DNA from: [Actinomadura] parvosata subsp. kistnae
GTDB lineage: Bacteria > Actinomycetota > Actinomycetes > Streptosporangiales > Streptosporangiaceae
DNA: 64,000 nucleotides
Assembly: GCF_900323885.1 (NCBI RefSeq)
Contig: NZ_OOHJ01000018.1
Span: 496,001 to 560,000 of the forward strand
Reading direction: 5' to 3'
Shown here: piece after piece, positions 15,706-24,047 of the stretch
Numbering within the stretch: position 1 is the stretch's first letter
Layout: the number at the start of each line of letters is the position of its first letter
Position numbers and translations under genes: made by a program
The notes under the pieces: generated by a model
Seen by the model: only the letters and a program-made list of their open reading frames with translations
Told to the model about the DNA's origin: nothing
Databases searched by the model: none

Positions 15706-17240
15706 ACGAAGACGACGTCGGGGTAGGCGGGGTTGTCGTCGTAGCCCTGGATGCCGCCGAGGTAGGCCCGCCGCGCCTTGACCACCCAGGGCAGCGCGGC
15801 GGCGGCCCGCAGGTCGAGCACGCGCCTGGTGGCCTGCTCGTAGCCGCGCTGCGCGGCCGGCTTGTCGGTCACGGTCAGCTCGGGCAGCGTGCCGAGCAGC
15901 GCGTCGAGGGTGCGGTCGTTGAGGTACGACAGGTTCATGACGGGCGGGTTCGCGCTGTGGAAGACCTGGCCGAAGTAGGAGTAGCCGTCGGCGTAGTCGG
16001 GCCACCAGTACATGACGAAGATGTCCTGGCCGCGTTTCTTGCCCAGCTCCCACTGCTCGTTCCAGTGCATGCCGCGCGCTTCGAGGGTGACGTTGAGCGT
16101 GCGCAGGGTGGCGCGCAGCCGCCGGACGAGCACCTGCTCGTCGGCCTCGCCCTCGCCGTAGGTCAGGCGCAGCCGCAGCGGCCGGCCGCCGGGGCCGTAG
16201 CCGGCCTGCTGGAGCAGCCGGGTGGCGGCGGCGAGGTCCTGCTTCGGCTCGCGGCCCGGCACGTGGCCGAGCAGCCCTTCCGGGACGATGCCGCTGGCGG
16301 GCATCACGGAGCCCTTGAGCGCCTTGATCAGGCCGCGGTAGTCGATGGCCTTCTGGACGGCCTTGCGCACCCGGATGTCCTTCATGGGGCCGGCGGCGGT
16401 GTTGAAGAGCATCATCGCGGTGGTGAACGAGGGCCGGTCGGAGGTGCGCAGCCCGGGCGCGGCCGAGGCGCGGGCGAACAGCTTCGGGTCGAGCCGGTCG
16501 ACGAAGCTGGCCTCGCCGTCCTGCAGCATCCGGTACGCGCGCTCGGTGTCGGGCACGGCCTTGTACTTGATCGTGTTGTAGTGGGGCCGCCGCCAGCCGC
16601 CCCAGTAGCCGTCGTAGGCGGAGAGCGTGAGCTCGTCCTCCTTGCCCTTGTTCCACTTGGTCACGGTGTACGGGCCTGAGCCGGCGTCCCGGCCCTGGCG
16701 GAAGAACGCGTTCAGGTCGGGGGCGGCCTTGGTGTCGTAGATGTAGGCGGCGTACCCGGCGGAGGCGACGAGGTCGAGCGGCACGGGGTACTTCAGCGCG
16801 AACGTGACGGTGAGCGGCCCTTCGACCCTGATGGAGGAGACGGCGTCCCAGATGTAGGAGGCGCCGGCGCCGGCCTTCATGGTGCGCTCGATGGAGGCTT
16901 TGACCGCTTCTGCGTCCAGGGGCCGGCCGGTGTGGAAGGTGACGCCGGAGCGCAGGGTGAAGGTCCAGGTGCGGCCGTCGGCGGAGGAGCGCCAGGACGT
17001 GGCCAGGCGGGGGGCGGACTTCTTGGTGACGGGGTTCCAGAGCGTGAGCGTCTCGTAGACGTTCTGGAAGGCGATGATCTCGTTGGAGTAGGAGCGGCTG
17101 GGGTCCCACTCGGTGACGATGTCGGTGTTCTTGACGTAGACGAAGGGCGACTCGCCCGCCGGTGCGCGTTGCGGCTCGGGGGGCGTCGAGCAGGCGGCGA
17201 GCGCGAGCAGCGCGACGGCCGCTACGAGTCGACGGCCCAA
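15681..17240 (-). CDS. Orphan peptide/solute-binding lipoprotein of an ABC importer (SBP family 5)
   Basis: A 519-residue lipoprotein with an N-terminal signal and lipobox (ALLALAACS, Cys about 18). The family-5 oligopeptide-binding fold is indicated by SYSNEIIAFQNVYETLTLW, TFHTGRPLDAEAVKASIERT and VRKAVQKAIDYRGLIKAL. It is closely similar throughout to the binding protein at 25065-26681: both have TEWDP/TDWDP, YSNEIIA, HTGxPxDAEAVK, and a C-terminal QGYxDNPAYPxVVFxYDL. Unlike that protein it has no permease or ATPase genes beside it, so it probably docks to the same or another importer. It acts outside the membrane. The upstream region is shared with the conservon gene cvnA. Confidence 0.85.
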   Translation of the reverse strand: MGRRLVAAVALLALAACSTPPEPQRAPAGESPFVYVKNTDIVTEWDPSRSYSNEIIAFQNVYETLTLWNPVTKKSAPRLATSWRSSADGRTWTFTLRSGVTFHTGRPLDAEAVKASIERTMKAGAGASYIWDAVSSIRVEGPLTVTFALKYPVPLDLVASAGYAAYIYDTKAAPDLNAFFRQGRDAGSGPYTVTKWNKGKEDELTLSAYDGYWGGWRRPHYNTIKYKAVPDTERAYRMLQDGEASFVDRLDPKLFARASAAPGLRTSDRPSFTTAMMLFNTAAGPMKDIRVRKAVQKAIDYRGLIKALKGSVMPASGIVPEGLLGHVPGREPKQDLAAATRLLQQAGYGPGGRPLRLRLTYGEGEADEQVLVRRLRATLRTLNVTLEARGMHWNEQWELGKKRGQDIFVMYWWPDYADGYSYFGQVFHSANPPVMNLSYLNDRTLDALLGTLPELTVTDKPAAQRGYEQATRRVLDLRAAAALPWVVKARRAYLGGIQGYDDNPAYPDVVFVYDLRPSG

Positions 17241-17354
17241 CGCGGCTCCCTCTGTGGCGGATGTGATTCCCGGGAAACCTACTCCAAGATCAAGCCGAGA
17301 CGTGACACGTGTCCAAAAGTCCCGAAAAATTGGGCATTCTGGTGATCGAATTGC

Positions 17355-17414
17355 TATTCTCGGGGCTTGTCCCGTCCGGGGTTGCCAGCTTGGGACCGAC
17401 CGGAGTGAGGTGCC
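17355..17414 (+). promoter_or_regulatory. Candidate promoter and RBS of cvnA
   Basis: TATTCT (17355-17360) is a plausible -10, with TTGGGC 19 bases upstream as a poor -35. GGAGTGAGG ends 5 bases before ATG 17415 and serves as RBS. Confidence 0.3.
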
Positions 17415-19316
17415 ATGGGTCGTAGCCGAACGATCCGCATGAAGATCATCGGACTACTACTGGTGCCACTGACCTCCATGGTGGTGTTGTGGGGGGTCAT
17501 CACCGCCGTCACTGCCGGCGAGGGGTTGGAGCTACGCGAATACAAGACAGTCTGGACGAACCTCCGTCTTCCCGCGTACAAACTGATCAGCGAGATCCAG
17601 CGCGAACGTCTCATCTCGGCTCAGCTCCTGCGTAACGTGGCGGACGAGTCCGCCGTGGCCGCGCAGCGCACCAAGACCGACGCCGCCCGGGACTCGTTCG
17701 CCCAGCTTTCCAGCAAGTCGAAGGACAGATCGGAAGAGATCCGCACACAGGTGGACGCGGTGTACACGCAACTCGACAGGCTCGACTCGGTCCGTGGGGA
17801 GATCGACGCGGGTCTGTCGGACCGTCTGCACAGCGTGGAGGCGTACAACTCGGTCATCGACACCCTGTACAGCCTGCACCGCAAGGTCGCGCTGATCGAC
17901 GACATCCCGATCTACGAGCAGTCGCGCGTGGTCATCGACATGGGCTACGCGCGGGAGCTGCTGAGCAGGGAGCAGGCCCTCGGCCTCGGCACGGTCAGCG
18001 CGGCGGAGCGCAGGCTGTTCACCCAGCTCGCCGGCAACCGGCGCTTCCTCATCGACCAGGGCCTGGCCGAGCTCGACCCGGCGCTGCGCGACCCGCAGGT
18101 CGCCCTCATCAGCTCCCCCGCCTACCAGCGGATGCGGATGATGGAGGACCAGATCATCGCGGGCGGCACGCCGATGGGCTGGCTGAGCACCACCGAGGGG
18201 CTGGCCAAGGCGTTCAACGAGGCCCAGATGCGGGCCAGCACGCTGCTGAACGAGCGTGCGGAGCCGGTGGCCGACGAGGTGCTGTCGCGGGCGTTCCTGC
18301 TGGCGGGCACGGCGCTCGCGCTGGTGATCGTGTCGATCGCGTTCTCGCTGCGGATGGGCACCCGCCTGTCGAAGGAGCTCGGCGCGCTGCGGCTGGCGGC
18401 GCTGGAGGTCTCGCAGGAGCGGCTGCCGCACGTGGTGGCCAAGCTGCGCAAGGGCGAGAAGGTCGAGATGCCCGAGCTGTCGGTGGCCAGCACCACGGTC
18501 GAGATCGACGACGTGGGGAAGGCGTTCTCCACCGTGCAGCAGACGGCGGTGGAGGCCGCGGTCGGGCAGGCGCAGCTCAGCGAGGGGGTCGGGCATGTCT
18601 TCCGCAACCTGGCGCGGCGCAGCCAGACGCTGCTGCACCGCCAGCGCATCCAGCTCGCGGACATGCAGCACCGGGCCACCGATCCCGAGCAGCTCGACGA
18701 CCTGTTCAAGCTGGACCACCTGACGACGCGCATGCGCCGCCACGCGGAGGGCCTGATCATCCTGTCGGGCGCCACGCCGGGGCGCGGATGGAGCCGGCCG
18801 GTGCCGCTGCTCGACGTGGCCCGCGGCGCCGCCGCCGAGGTGGAGGACTACCAGCGGGTGGTCGTCGAGCCGATGTCCGGCCAGCGCCTGGCCGGCGCCG
18901 TCGTCGGCGACGTGATCCACCTCATCGCCGAGCTGATCGAGAACGCCACCGTCTACTCGCCCGCGCACACGCCGGTCATCGTGCGCGGCGAAGGGGCGGC
19001 CCGGGGCTTCGCCTTCGAGGTCGAGGACCGGGGTTTCGGGATGGAACCAGAAGAGCTGGCCGAGTACAACGAGCGGCTGGCCAGCCCGCCGGAGTTCGAC
19101 CTGGCCGACAGTGACCGGCTCGGCCTCTTCGTCGTCTCCCGCCTGGCCGCCAGGCATGACATCCGCGTGACGTTGCGCGGTTCACCATATGGAGGGACCA
19201 CCGCGATCGTGTTGATCCCGGAAGAGCACGTGGCAGAGCCGGAGCCCGACGCCCCGACGAAGGCCGTGCAGAAGGAGCCCGCCGCTCGCCCCATGCGGGT
19301 GGTGCGAAGTGACTGA
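17415..19316 (+). CDS. Conservon protein CvnA: NIT-domain sensor with histidine-kinase-like ATPase
   Basis: 633 residues with two transmembrane helices (about 14-34 and 294-316) flanking an extracellular helical nitrate/nitrite-sensing-type (NIT) domain. Then come a HAMP-like linker and a cytoplasmic kinase-like core: LDHLTTRMRRHAEGLIIL in the dimerisation position, N box ELIENATVYSP (about 505), G boxes DRGFGM and a C-terminal GGTTAIVLIPE. This is the CvnA architecture of actinobacterial conservons, which assemble membrane complexes with a roadblock protein (CvnB), a DUF742 protein (CvnC) and a GTPase (CvnD). The next gene is CvnC-like and overlaps the stop. No CvnB or CvnD is present, which is unusual. 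Confidence 0.85.
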   Translation: MGRSRTIRMKIIGLLLVPLTSMVVLWGVITAVTAGEGLELREYKTVWTNLRLPAYKLISEIQRERLISAQLLRNVADESAVAAQRTKTDAARDSFAQLSSKSKDRSEEIRTQVDAVYTQLDRLDSVRGEIDAGLSDRLHSVEAYNSVIDTLYSLHRKVALIDDIPIYEQSRVVIDMGYARELLSREQALGLGTVSAAERRLFTQLAGNRRFLIDQGLAELDPALRDPQVALISSPAYQRMRMMEDQIIAGGTPMGWLSTTEGLAKAFNEAQMRASTLLNERAEPVADEVLSRAFLLAGTALALVIVSIAFSLRMGTRLSKELGALRLAALEVSQERLPHVVAKLRKGEKVEMPELSVASTTVEIDDVGKAFSTVQQTAVEAAVGQAQLSEGVGHVFRNLARRSQTLLHRQRIQLADMQHRATDPEQLDDLFKLDHLTTRMRRHAEGLIILSGATPGRGWSRPVPLLDVARGAAAEVEDYQRVVVEPMSGQRLAGAVVGDVIHLIAELIENATVYSPAHTPVIVRGEGAARGFAFEVEDRGFGMEPEELAEYNERLASPPEFDLADSDRLGLFVVSRLAARHDIRVTLRGSPYGGTTAIVLIPEEHVAEPEPDAPTKAVQKEPAARPMRVVRSD

Positions 19317-19665
19317 AGAGCGCTGGCTGGACGAGGACGCCGGTCCGATCGTCCCCGCCTACCTGCTGACCAGGGGCCGGACGGTGCCCGCGAGCGAGGC
19401 CATCGACCTCATCGCGGTGATCATCACCGCCGGCGGCCTGACGCCGCCCCGTGGCCTCGACCCGGAGCACCTCATCATCCTGCAGAAGTGCACGCAGCCC
19501 ACGCGCCTCGTGGACGTGGCGGCCGAGCTGAACCTGCCGATCGGCGTGGTCCGGGTGCTGGTCGGCGACCTGCACGCCCAGCAGCTCGTGCAGGTCGAGC
19601 TGCCGCCGCCGGCCCCGGACGCCAAGGTGCTGCTCGAAGTGATCAGTGGCCTGAAGGCGCTGTGA
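19309..19665 (+). CDS. Conservon protein CvnC (DUF742)
   Basis: 118 residues, GTG start at 19309 overlapping the cvnA stop. The DUF742 family is recognised from IVPAYLLTRGRT, ILQKCTQPTRLVDVAAELN and NLPIGVVRVLVGDLHAQQLV, a winged-helix-like small protein. In complete conservons it acts between the sensor and the small GTPase. Here it directly follows cvnA without the roadblock gene, and is followed by a convergent MFS gene instead of cvnD. The last seven codons lie inside a 39-bp tandem duplication shared with the convergent gene. Confidence 0.85.
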   Translation: MTEERWLDEDAGPIVPAYLLTRGRTVPASEAIDLIAVIITAGGLTPPRGLDPEHLIILQKCTQPTRLVDVAAELNLPIGVVRVLVGDLHAQQLVQVELPPPAPDAKVLLEVISGLKAL

Positions 19666-19720
19666 CCAGCCCGCGGTTGAGTCAGTGGCCTGAAGGCGCC
19701 GTGACCAGCCCGCGGTTGAG
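19643..19720. repeat. 39-bp tandem duplication spanning two convergent gene ends
   Basis: Copy 1 (19643-19681) and copy 2 (19682-19720) differ only by T/C at one position. Copy 1 contains the end and stop of cvnC; copy 2 is exactly the last 13 codons, stop included, of the convergent MFS gene. Confidence 0.95.
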
Positions 19721-21076
19721 ATAGCCGTACCCGGCCGCGAACAGCGCGGCCACGACGCCCGCCACGGCGGCTGCCCCGAAGACCCAGGGGTAGCCGCCGC
19801 CCGCGGCCAGCACGGCGGCGATCGCGGCGCCCGCGACGCTGCCGCCCACGATCCTGACCAGCGCGTTCACCCCGGCCGCCACGGCCGTCCTGTCGGCGGC
19901 GACGTGCTCCACGGCCATGGTGCCGAGCGCCGCGTAGCCGACGCCGAGGCCCATCCCCATCAGCGAGGACGCCACGTACAGGTGCACCGGGGCCGTGTGC
20001 TCGATCACCAGCCAGAGCCCGGCCAGCGCGGTGATGCCCGAGCCGGTCGCGACCATGGCGGAGGCCGGGAGCCGGCGCATGATCCGTCCCGCGAACAGCG
20101 AGATCACCAGCATGAAGAAGGTGCTGGGCAGCAGGTAGATGCCGACCTGGAGGGTGGTGGCGCCGAAGCCGCCCGCCGCCGCGGGCACCTGGGCGAAGCC
20201 GGACATGCCGGTCAGCAGGGTGAAGAACGAGAACCCGAGCAGCAGCGAGGACACCGTCGCCCCGACCGTGCCCCGGTGCACCAGCATCGCCATCTGCACC
20301 AGCGGCTCGGCCACCCTGCGCTCGACGAGCACCCAGACGGCGGCCAGCACGGCCGCGGCGGCGAGCAGCCCGAGCACGCCCGGGGAGGTCCAGCCCCAGG
20401 AGCCGCCCTCGCTGACGGCCAGCAGCAGCGCAACCAGCCAGGCGGTCAGCAGCGCGGCGCCGAGCAGGTCGGGGCGGCCCTTGACGGGCGGGGCGGCGTC
20501 ACGCACGAGGAAGGCCACCACGATCCCGGCCACCAGCGAGATGCCGCCGGTGATCCAGAAGACCAGGTGGAAGTCGCCGGAGGCGAGCCCGGCCAGGATC
20601 ATCCCGCCGCCGCTGCCGAACCCCATCGTGGCGCTCAGCACGCCGATGCCGGTCGCGAGCTGCTGCCGGGGCAGCGCGTCGCGGACCACGCCGATCGACA
20701 GGGGCACCAGCGCGGCCACGAAGCCCTGGAGCACTCTTGCCACGATCAGCCAGGTCAGCGAGGTCGCCAGGGCGGCCATCACGGAGCCGATCACCAGGAG
20801 GGCCAGGGCGCCGAGGATCATGCGGCGCCGGCCGTACATGTCGCCGAAGCGGGACAGCAGCGGGGTGGAGACCGCGCCGACCAGCAGGCTCAAGGTGAGT
20901 GTCCAGCTCACGGCGGTGAGCGAGGTGTTCAGCTCCCGCTGGAGCACGGGAAGCAGCGGCACGACCGCGGTGTTCTGCAAGGCGGCGATGGAGGCCGCGA
21001 AGGCCAGGGAGATCACCCCTGGCCAGGGGTTCAGGCGGGTGGTCTCGCGCGACTCGGGGACGACGACTGTCGCCAT
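19682..21076 (-). CDS. MFS drug-efflux transporter (DHA2-like)
   Basis: 464 residues with about 14 hydrophobic segments. Motif A reads LSRFGDMYGRRRMI (about 75-88), typical of drug:H+ antiporters, and GFGSGGGMILAGLASGDFHL fits antiporter motif C in TM5. VLQGFVAALVPLSIGVVRD is also typical of the family. It likely exports a toxic hydrophobic compound using proton motive force. The ATG at 21076 is preceded by AAAGGAG at good spacing. It is divergent from a MarR regulator, with two operator-like repeats between them, so it is probably repressed by that protein. The 3' end lies in a 39-bp duplication. Confidence 0.88.
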   Translation of the reverse strand: MATVVVPESRETTRLNPWPGVISLAFAASIAALQNTAVVPLLPVLQRELNTSLTAVSWTLTLSLLVGAVSTPLLSRFGDMYGRRRMILGALALLVIGSVMAALATSLTWLIVARVLQGFVAALVPLSIGVVRDALPRQQLATGIGVLSATMGFGSGGGMILAGLASGDFHLVFWITGGISLVAGIVVAFLVRDAAPPVKGRPDLLGAALLTAWLVALLLAVSEGGSWGWTSPGVLGLLAAAAVLAAVWVLVERRVAEPLVQMAMLVHRGTVGATVSSLLLGFSFFTLLTGMSGFAQVPAAAGGFGATTLQVGIYLLPSTFFMLVISLFAGRIMRRLPASAMVATGSGITALAGLWLVIEHTAPVHLYVASSLMGMGLGVGYAALGTMAVEHVAADRTAVAAGVNALVRIVGGSVAGAAIAAVLAAGGGYPWVFGAAAVAGVVAALFAAGYGYLNRGLVTAPSGH

Positions 21077-21090
21077 GTCGGCTCCTTTAG

Positions 21091-21145
21091 ATAACTTGGG
21101 TAAGTAACCGAGAACCGATAATACATACGTAAGTTAGGTAAGCAA
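21091..21145. promoter_or_regulatory. Paired MarR-type operator repeats
   Basis: AACTTGGGTAAG (21093-21104) and AAGTTAGGTAAG (21131-21142) match at 10 of 12 bases, are 38 bp apart on the same strand, and each has a CTT/AAG-type partial dyad. They occupy the divergent region between the MFS pump and the MarR gene, the expected place for autoregulation plus pump repression. Confidence 0.5.
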
Positions 21146-21149
21146 GCGG

Positions 21150-21629
21150 ATGGACGAGAATCTGCACCGCACGGTGAACGCCTATCGCCGGCTCGCGACC
21201 ATGTTCAACCGCGCCAAGACCCACGAACGGCTGACCGAGGCCGCGGGCATCCGGCTCGACCGGCCCGACGTTCAGATCCTGGTCACCCTGCTGGACGCGG
21301 GCGAGCCGCGCCGGATCGGCATGATCGCCGAGGCTCTCCAGGTGGAGAGCCCGCACGTGACCCGGCACGTGGCCGCACTGGAGCGGCGCGGGCTGCTCGA
21401 ACGCGTCCGCGACCCCGACGACGGGCGGGCCTGGCGCATCGCGCTCACCGAGGACGGCGCCGAGGCCGCCACCGCGTGCCGCCGGGTCACCTCCGACTGG
21501 TTCGAGGGCGCGCTGAAGGACTGGTCAGAGTCGGACCAGGCGGAGCTGGCGCGGCTGATGGACAAGCTCGCCGACGACATGTACGTCCATCTGAAGCCTC
21601 AGCTCGACAGGACGTCCTCCGCCCGGTGA
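21150..21629 (+). CDS. MarR family transcriptional regulator
   Basis: 159 residues with a winged-helix core: LDAGEPRRIGMIAEALQV (helices 2-3), ESPHVTRHVAALERRGLLER (recognition helix region, about 68-88) and the wing RDPDDGRAWRIALTEDG. N- and C-terminal helices would form the dimer interface. MarR proteins repress divergent efflux genes and release DNA on binding phenolic or antibiotic ligands. The gene is divergent from the DHA2-like pump with two operator-like repeats between. No Shine-Dalgarno precedes the ATG at 21150. The end overlaps the convergent ABC ATPase gene by 31 bases. Confidence 0.88.
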   Translation: MDENLHRTVNAYRRLATMFNRAKTHERLTEAAGIRLDRPDVQILVTLLDAGEPRRIGMIAEALQVESPHVTRHVAALERRGLLERVRDPDDGRAWRIALTEDGAEAATACRRVTSDWFEGALKDWSESDQAELARLMDKLADDMYVHLKPQLDRTSSAR

Positions 21630-22471
21630 CAGGCCACCCGGCGGCCGTCCACGTCCCGCAGGGCCGGCGCCTGCTCGCACTGCGGCACGGCCAGCGGGCA
21701 GCGCAGCCTGAACGGGCAGCCGGTCGCGGCCGGCACCGCCTCGGTCCTGCCCCTGGCCTGCGGCGGCGGGCCGCCGAGCTTCGGCACGGCGTCGCGCAGC
21801 GCCCTCGTGTACGGGTGCGCCGGGCTCGCCAGCAGCTCGGCCGTGGGGCCCGACTCGACCACGCGGCCCGCGAAGAGCACGTGCGAGGTGCGGCAGAGCC
21901 GCTCGACCACGGCCAGGTTGTGCGTGATGAGCAGCCGCTCGGTGTCCAGCGCCGCCAGCAGGTCGAGGATCCTGGCCTGGACGGTGACGTCGAGCGCGCT
22001 GGTGGGCTCGTCGAGGATGAGCAGCCGGGGCCCGACGGCCAGGGCGCGGGCGATCACCACGCGCTGGCGCTGGCCGCCGGAGAGCTGGTGGGGGCGGCGG
22101 TCGGCGAGCGCGGGGTCGAGGCCGACCTGTTCGAGCAGCTCGCCGACGCGGGACCGGGCGGCGCGCGGCAGCGCCTCGGCGACGGAGCGGCCGACGCGCA
22201 TCCGGGGGTCGAGGGCCTCGGCCTGGAAGACGGGCTGCACGTCCCTCCTGAACGCCCTCAGGTCCGCTTTCCGCAGCGGGCGATCCCCGTACCAGATATC
22301 TCCGGACATGGGGCTCAGGAGGCCCAGGAACGCGCGCGCCAGCGTCGTCTTGCCCGACCCGCTCTCCCCGATCAGGCCCACGCCGCCCTCGGTGATGTCC
22401 AGGCTCACCTCGTGCACGACGGGGCGGCGGCCGTACCCGAGCGTCACCCTCTCGGCCCTCAGCATCGTCAC
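21599..22471 (-). CDS. Dpp/Opp-type ABC importer ATPase (DppF-like)
   Basis: About 290 residues. GTG at 22471 overlaps the stop of the upstream ATPase gene (GTGA), and an ATG at 22465 is the alternative. Walker A IGESGSGKTTL, signature LSGGQRQRVVIARAL and Walker B LLILDEPTSALDV are intact. The C-terminus has the oligopeptide-transporter extension with PYTRALRDAVP and four Cys in CPFRLRCPLAVPQCEQAPAL, which in this family may bind an Fe-S cluster. Last gene of a seven-gene minus-strand operon. With the partner ATPase it energises uptake of the substrate delivered by the lipoprotein at 25065-26681. Confidence 0.9.
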   Translation of the reverse strand: MTMLRAERVTLGYGRRPVVHEVSLDITEGGVGLIGESGSGKTTLARAFLGLLSPMSGDIWYGDRPLRKADLRAFRRDVQPVFQAEALDPRMRVGRSVAEALPRAARSRVGELLEQVGLDPALADRRPHQLSGGQRQRVVIARALAVGPRLLILDEPTSALDVTVQARILDLLAALDTERLLITHNLAVVERLCRTSHVLFAGRVVESGPTAELLASPAHPYTRALRDAVPKLGGPPPQARGRTEAVPAATGCPFRLRCPLAVPQCEQAPALRDVDGRRVACHRAEDVLSS

Positions 22472-23202
22472 GGAAGCGCCTCCAGCAGCTCTCGGGTGTA
22501 CGGGTGCGCGGGCTCGGCCAGCACCTCGGCGGCCGGGCCCGACTCGACCACCGCGCCGTCCTTCATGACCAGCACCCGGTCGGCGATCGTCGAGACCAGG
22601 GCCAGGTCGTGGGAGACCAGCAGGAGCGCGAGGTCCCGCTCGGCCCGCAGCCGCCGCAGCACGCCCACCACCTCGGCCTGGACGGTCACGTCGAGCGCGC
22701 TGGTGGGCTCGTCGGCCAGGATCACCTCCGCGCCCAGGGCGATGGCCAGCGCGATCGCGAAGCGCTGGGCCTGCCCGCCGGAGACCTCGTGCGGGTAGCG
22801 GCGCAGGATCTCGCGGTCGAGCACGACCGCCTCCAGGGCGGCGTCCACGTCGTTGCCCTGCCGGCCGTGCAGCTTGAGCGCGCGGCGCATGAGGGTGCCG
22901 AGGCGGGTGGCGGGGCTGAGCGCCGCCTGCGGCGACTGCATGACCAGGGCGGCGCGGGCGCCGCGGATCTCGCGCAGGGCCTTCGGGGAGGCGGTGAGCA
23001 CGTCCACGCCGCACACGCGCACCCGTCCCGAGATCTCGGCGTTCTCGGTGAGGCCGAGGAGCGAGAGCAGCGTCGTGGACTTGCCCGACCCGCTCTCCCC
23101 CACGATCGCCACGCACTCCCCCGCGCCGACGTCCAGCTCGGGCACGTCGGCGACCAGCCGCCCGGCGTAGCGCACCTGGAGGTCGCGCACCGAGATCATC
23201 AC
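22468..23202 (-). CDS. Dpp/Opp-type ABC importer ATPase (DppD-like)
   Basis: 244 residues with Walker A VGESGSGKSTT, Q loop ALVMQSPQAALSP, signature VSGGQAQRFAIALAIAL and Walker B VILADEPTSALDV. The signature has GGQAQRF where GGQxQRV is common; all catalytic residues are present. It is shorter than usual DppD (about 320) because the C-terminal extension is truncated after PYTRELLEALP. Its start overlaps the stop of the DppC-like permease gene by 4 bases and its end overlaps the DppF-like gene, indicating tight coupling. Confidence 0.9.
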   Translation of the reverse strand: MMISVRDLQVRYAGRLVADVPELDVGAGECVAIVGESGSGKSTTLLSLLGLTENAEISGRVRVCGVDVLTASPKALREIRGARAALVMQSPQAALSPATRLGTLMRRALKLHGRQGNDVDAALEAVVLDREILRRYPHEVSGGQAQRFAIALAIALGAEVILADEPTSALDVTVQAEVVGVLRRLRAERDLALLLVSHDLALVSTIADRVLVMKDGAVVESGPAAEVLAEPAHPYTRELLEALP

Positions 23203-24047
23203 TTGACCGCCCTCCGCGGGTCGAGCGCGTTGCGCAGCCCCTCACCCAGCACGTTGAACGCGAACGCCGTCACCAGGATCGCCAGCCCCGGGAACGTCAC
23301 CACCCACCAGTTCGTGGTGAACAGCGTCTGCCCCTGCTGCACCATCAGCCCCCACTCCGCCGTCGGCTCCTGCGCGCCCAGCCCCAGGTACGACAGCGCC
23401 GCCGAGGTCAGGATCACCCCGCCCGCGTCCAGCGAGAGCTGCACCAGGACGGGCGTGAGCGAGTTCGGCAGCACGTGCCGCACGATGATCAGCGGGGCGG
23501 GCACGCCGAGGCAGCGGGCCGCGTCCACGTACGGGCGGGTGGCGATCGAGGCGGCCACGGAAGCGGCCAGCCGCGTGTACCACGGCCACCAGGTCACCGC
23601 GATGGCCAGGATCACGGTGTTCACGCTCGGCTGCAGCACGACGGCCAGCGCCAGCGAGAGCAGCAGCGCGGGGAAGGCCAGGAACACGTCCGTGACCCGC
23701 ATGATCACGTCCCTGACCCAGCCGCCCGCGTACCCGGCGACCACGCCCAGCGTCACCCCGACCGCCGCCGAGACGCCCAGCACCGCCACGGCGATGGTCA
23801 GCGAGGTGCGCCCGCCGTACAGGATGCGGGTGAGCACGTCCCGGCCCACCTGGTCGGTGCCGAACCAGTGGGCGCCGCTCGGCGGCAGCAGCCGCTCCAG
23901 CGGGCGCGGCTCGTCCAGCGGGTACGGCGCCAGCCACGGCGCGAGCAGCGCGGCCAGCACGACGACCGCCAGCAGCACCGCCCCGAACGCGGCGAACCGG
24001 TCCGGGATCCGCGGCAGGCTGCGGCGCAGCGGTTGCACATCCGTCAT
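23199..24047 (-). CDS. ABC importer permease (DppC-like)
   Basis: 282 residues, about six transmembrane segments, with the N-terminal helix typical of DppC/OppC (FAAFGAVLLAVVVLAALLAPWLAPYPLDEP) and GAHWFGTDQVGRDVLTRILY shortly after. The EAA-type loop reads SIATRPYVDAARCLGVPAPL (about 168-187) and contacts the ATPases. It forms the translocation channel with the DppB-like protein. Start and stop overlap neighbouring genes by 4 bases on both sides. Confidence 0.9.
   Translation of the reverse strand: MTDVQPLRRSLPRIPDRFAAFGAVLLAVVVLAALLAPWLAPYPLDEPRPLERLLPPSGAHWFGTDQVGRDVLTRILYGGRTSLTIAVAVLGVSAAVGVTLGVVAGYAGGWVRDVIMRVTDVFLAFPALLLSLALAVVLQPSVNTVILAIAVTWWPWYTRLAASVAASIATRPYVDAARCLGVPAPLIIVRHVLPNSLTPVLVQLSLDAGGVILTSAALSYLGLGAQEPTAEWGLMVQQGQTLFTTNWWVVTFPGLAILVTAFAFNVLGEGLRNALDPRRAVK

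Noticed and set aside
21599..23245. 548-codon frame joining two ABC ATPases
   Set aside because: The N-terminal part is the out-of-frame shadow of the DppD-like gene; the DppF-like gene starts at 22471 with a GTGA overlap.
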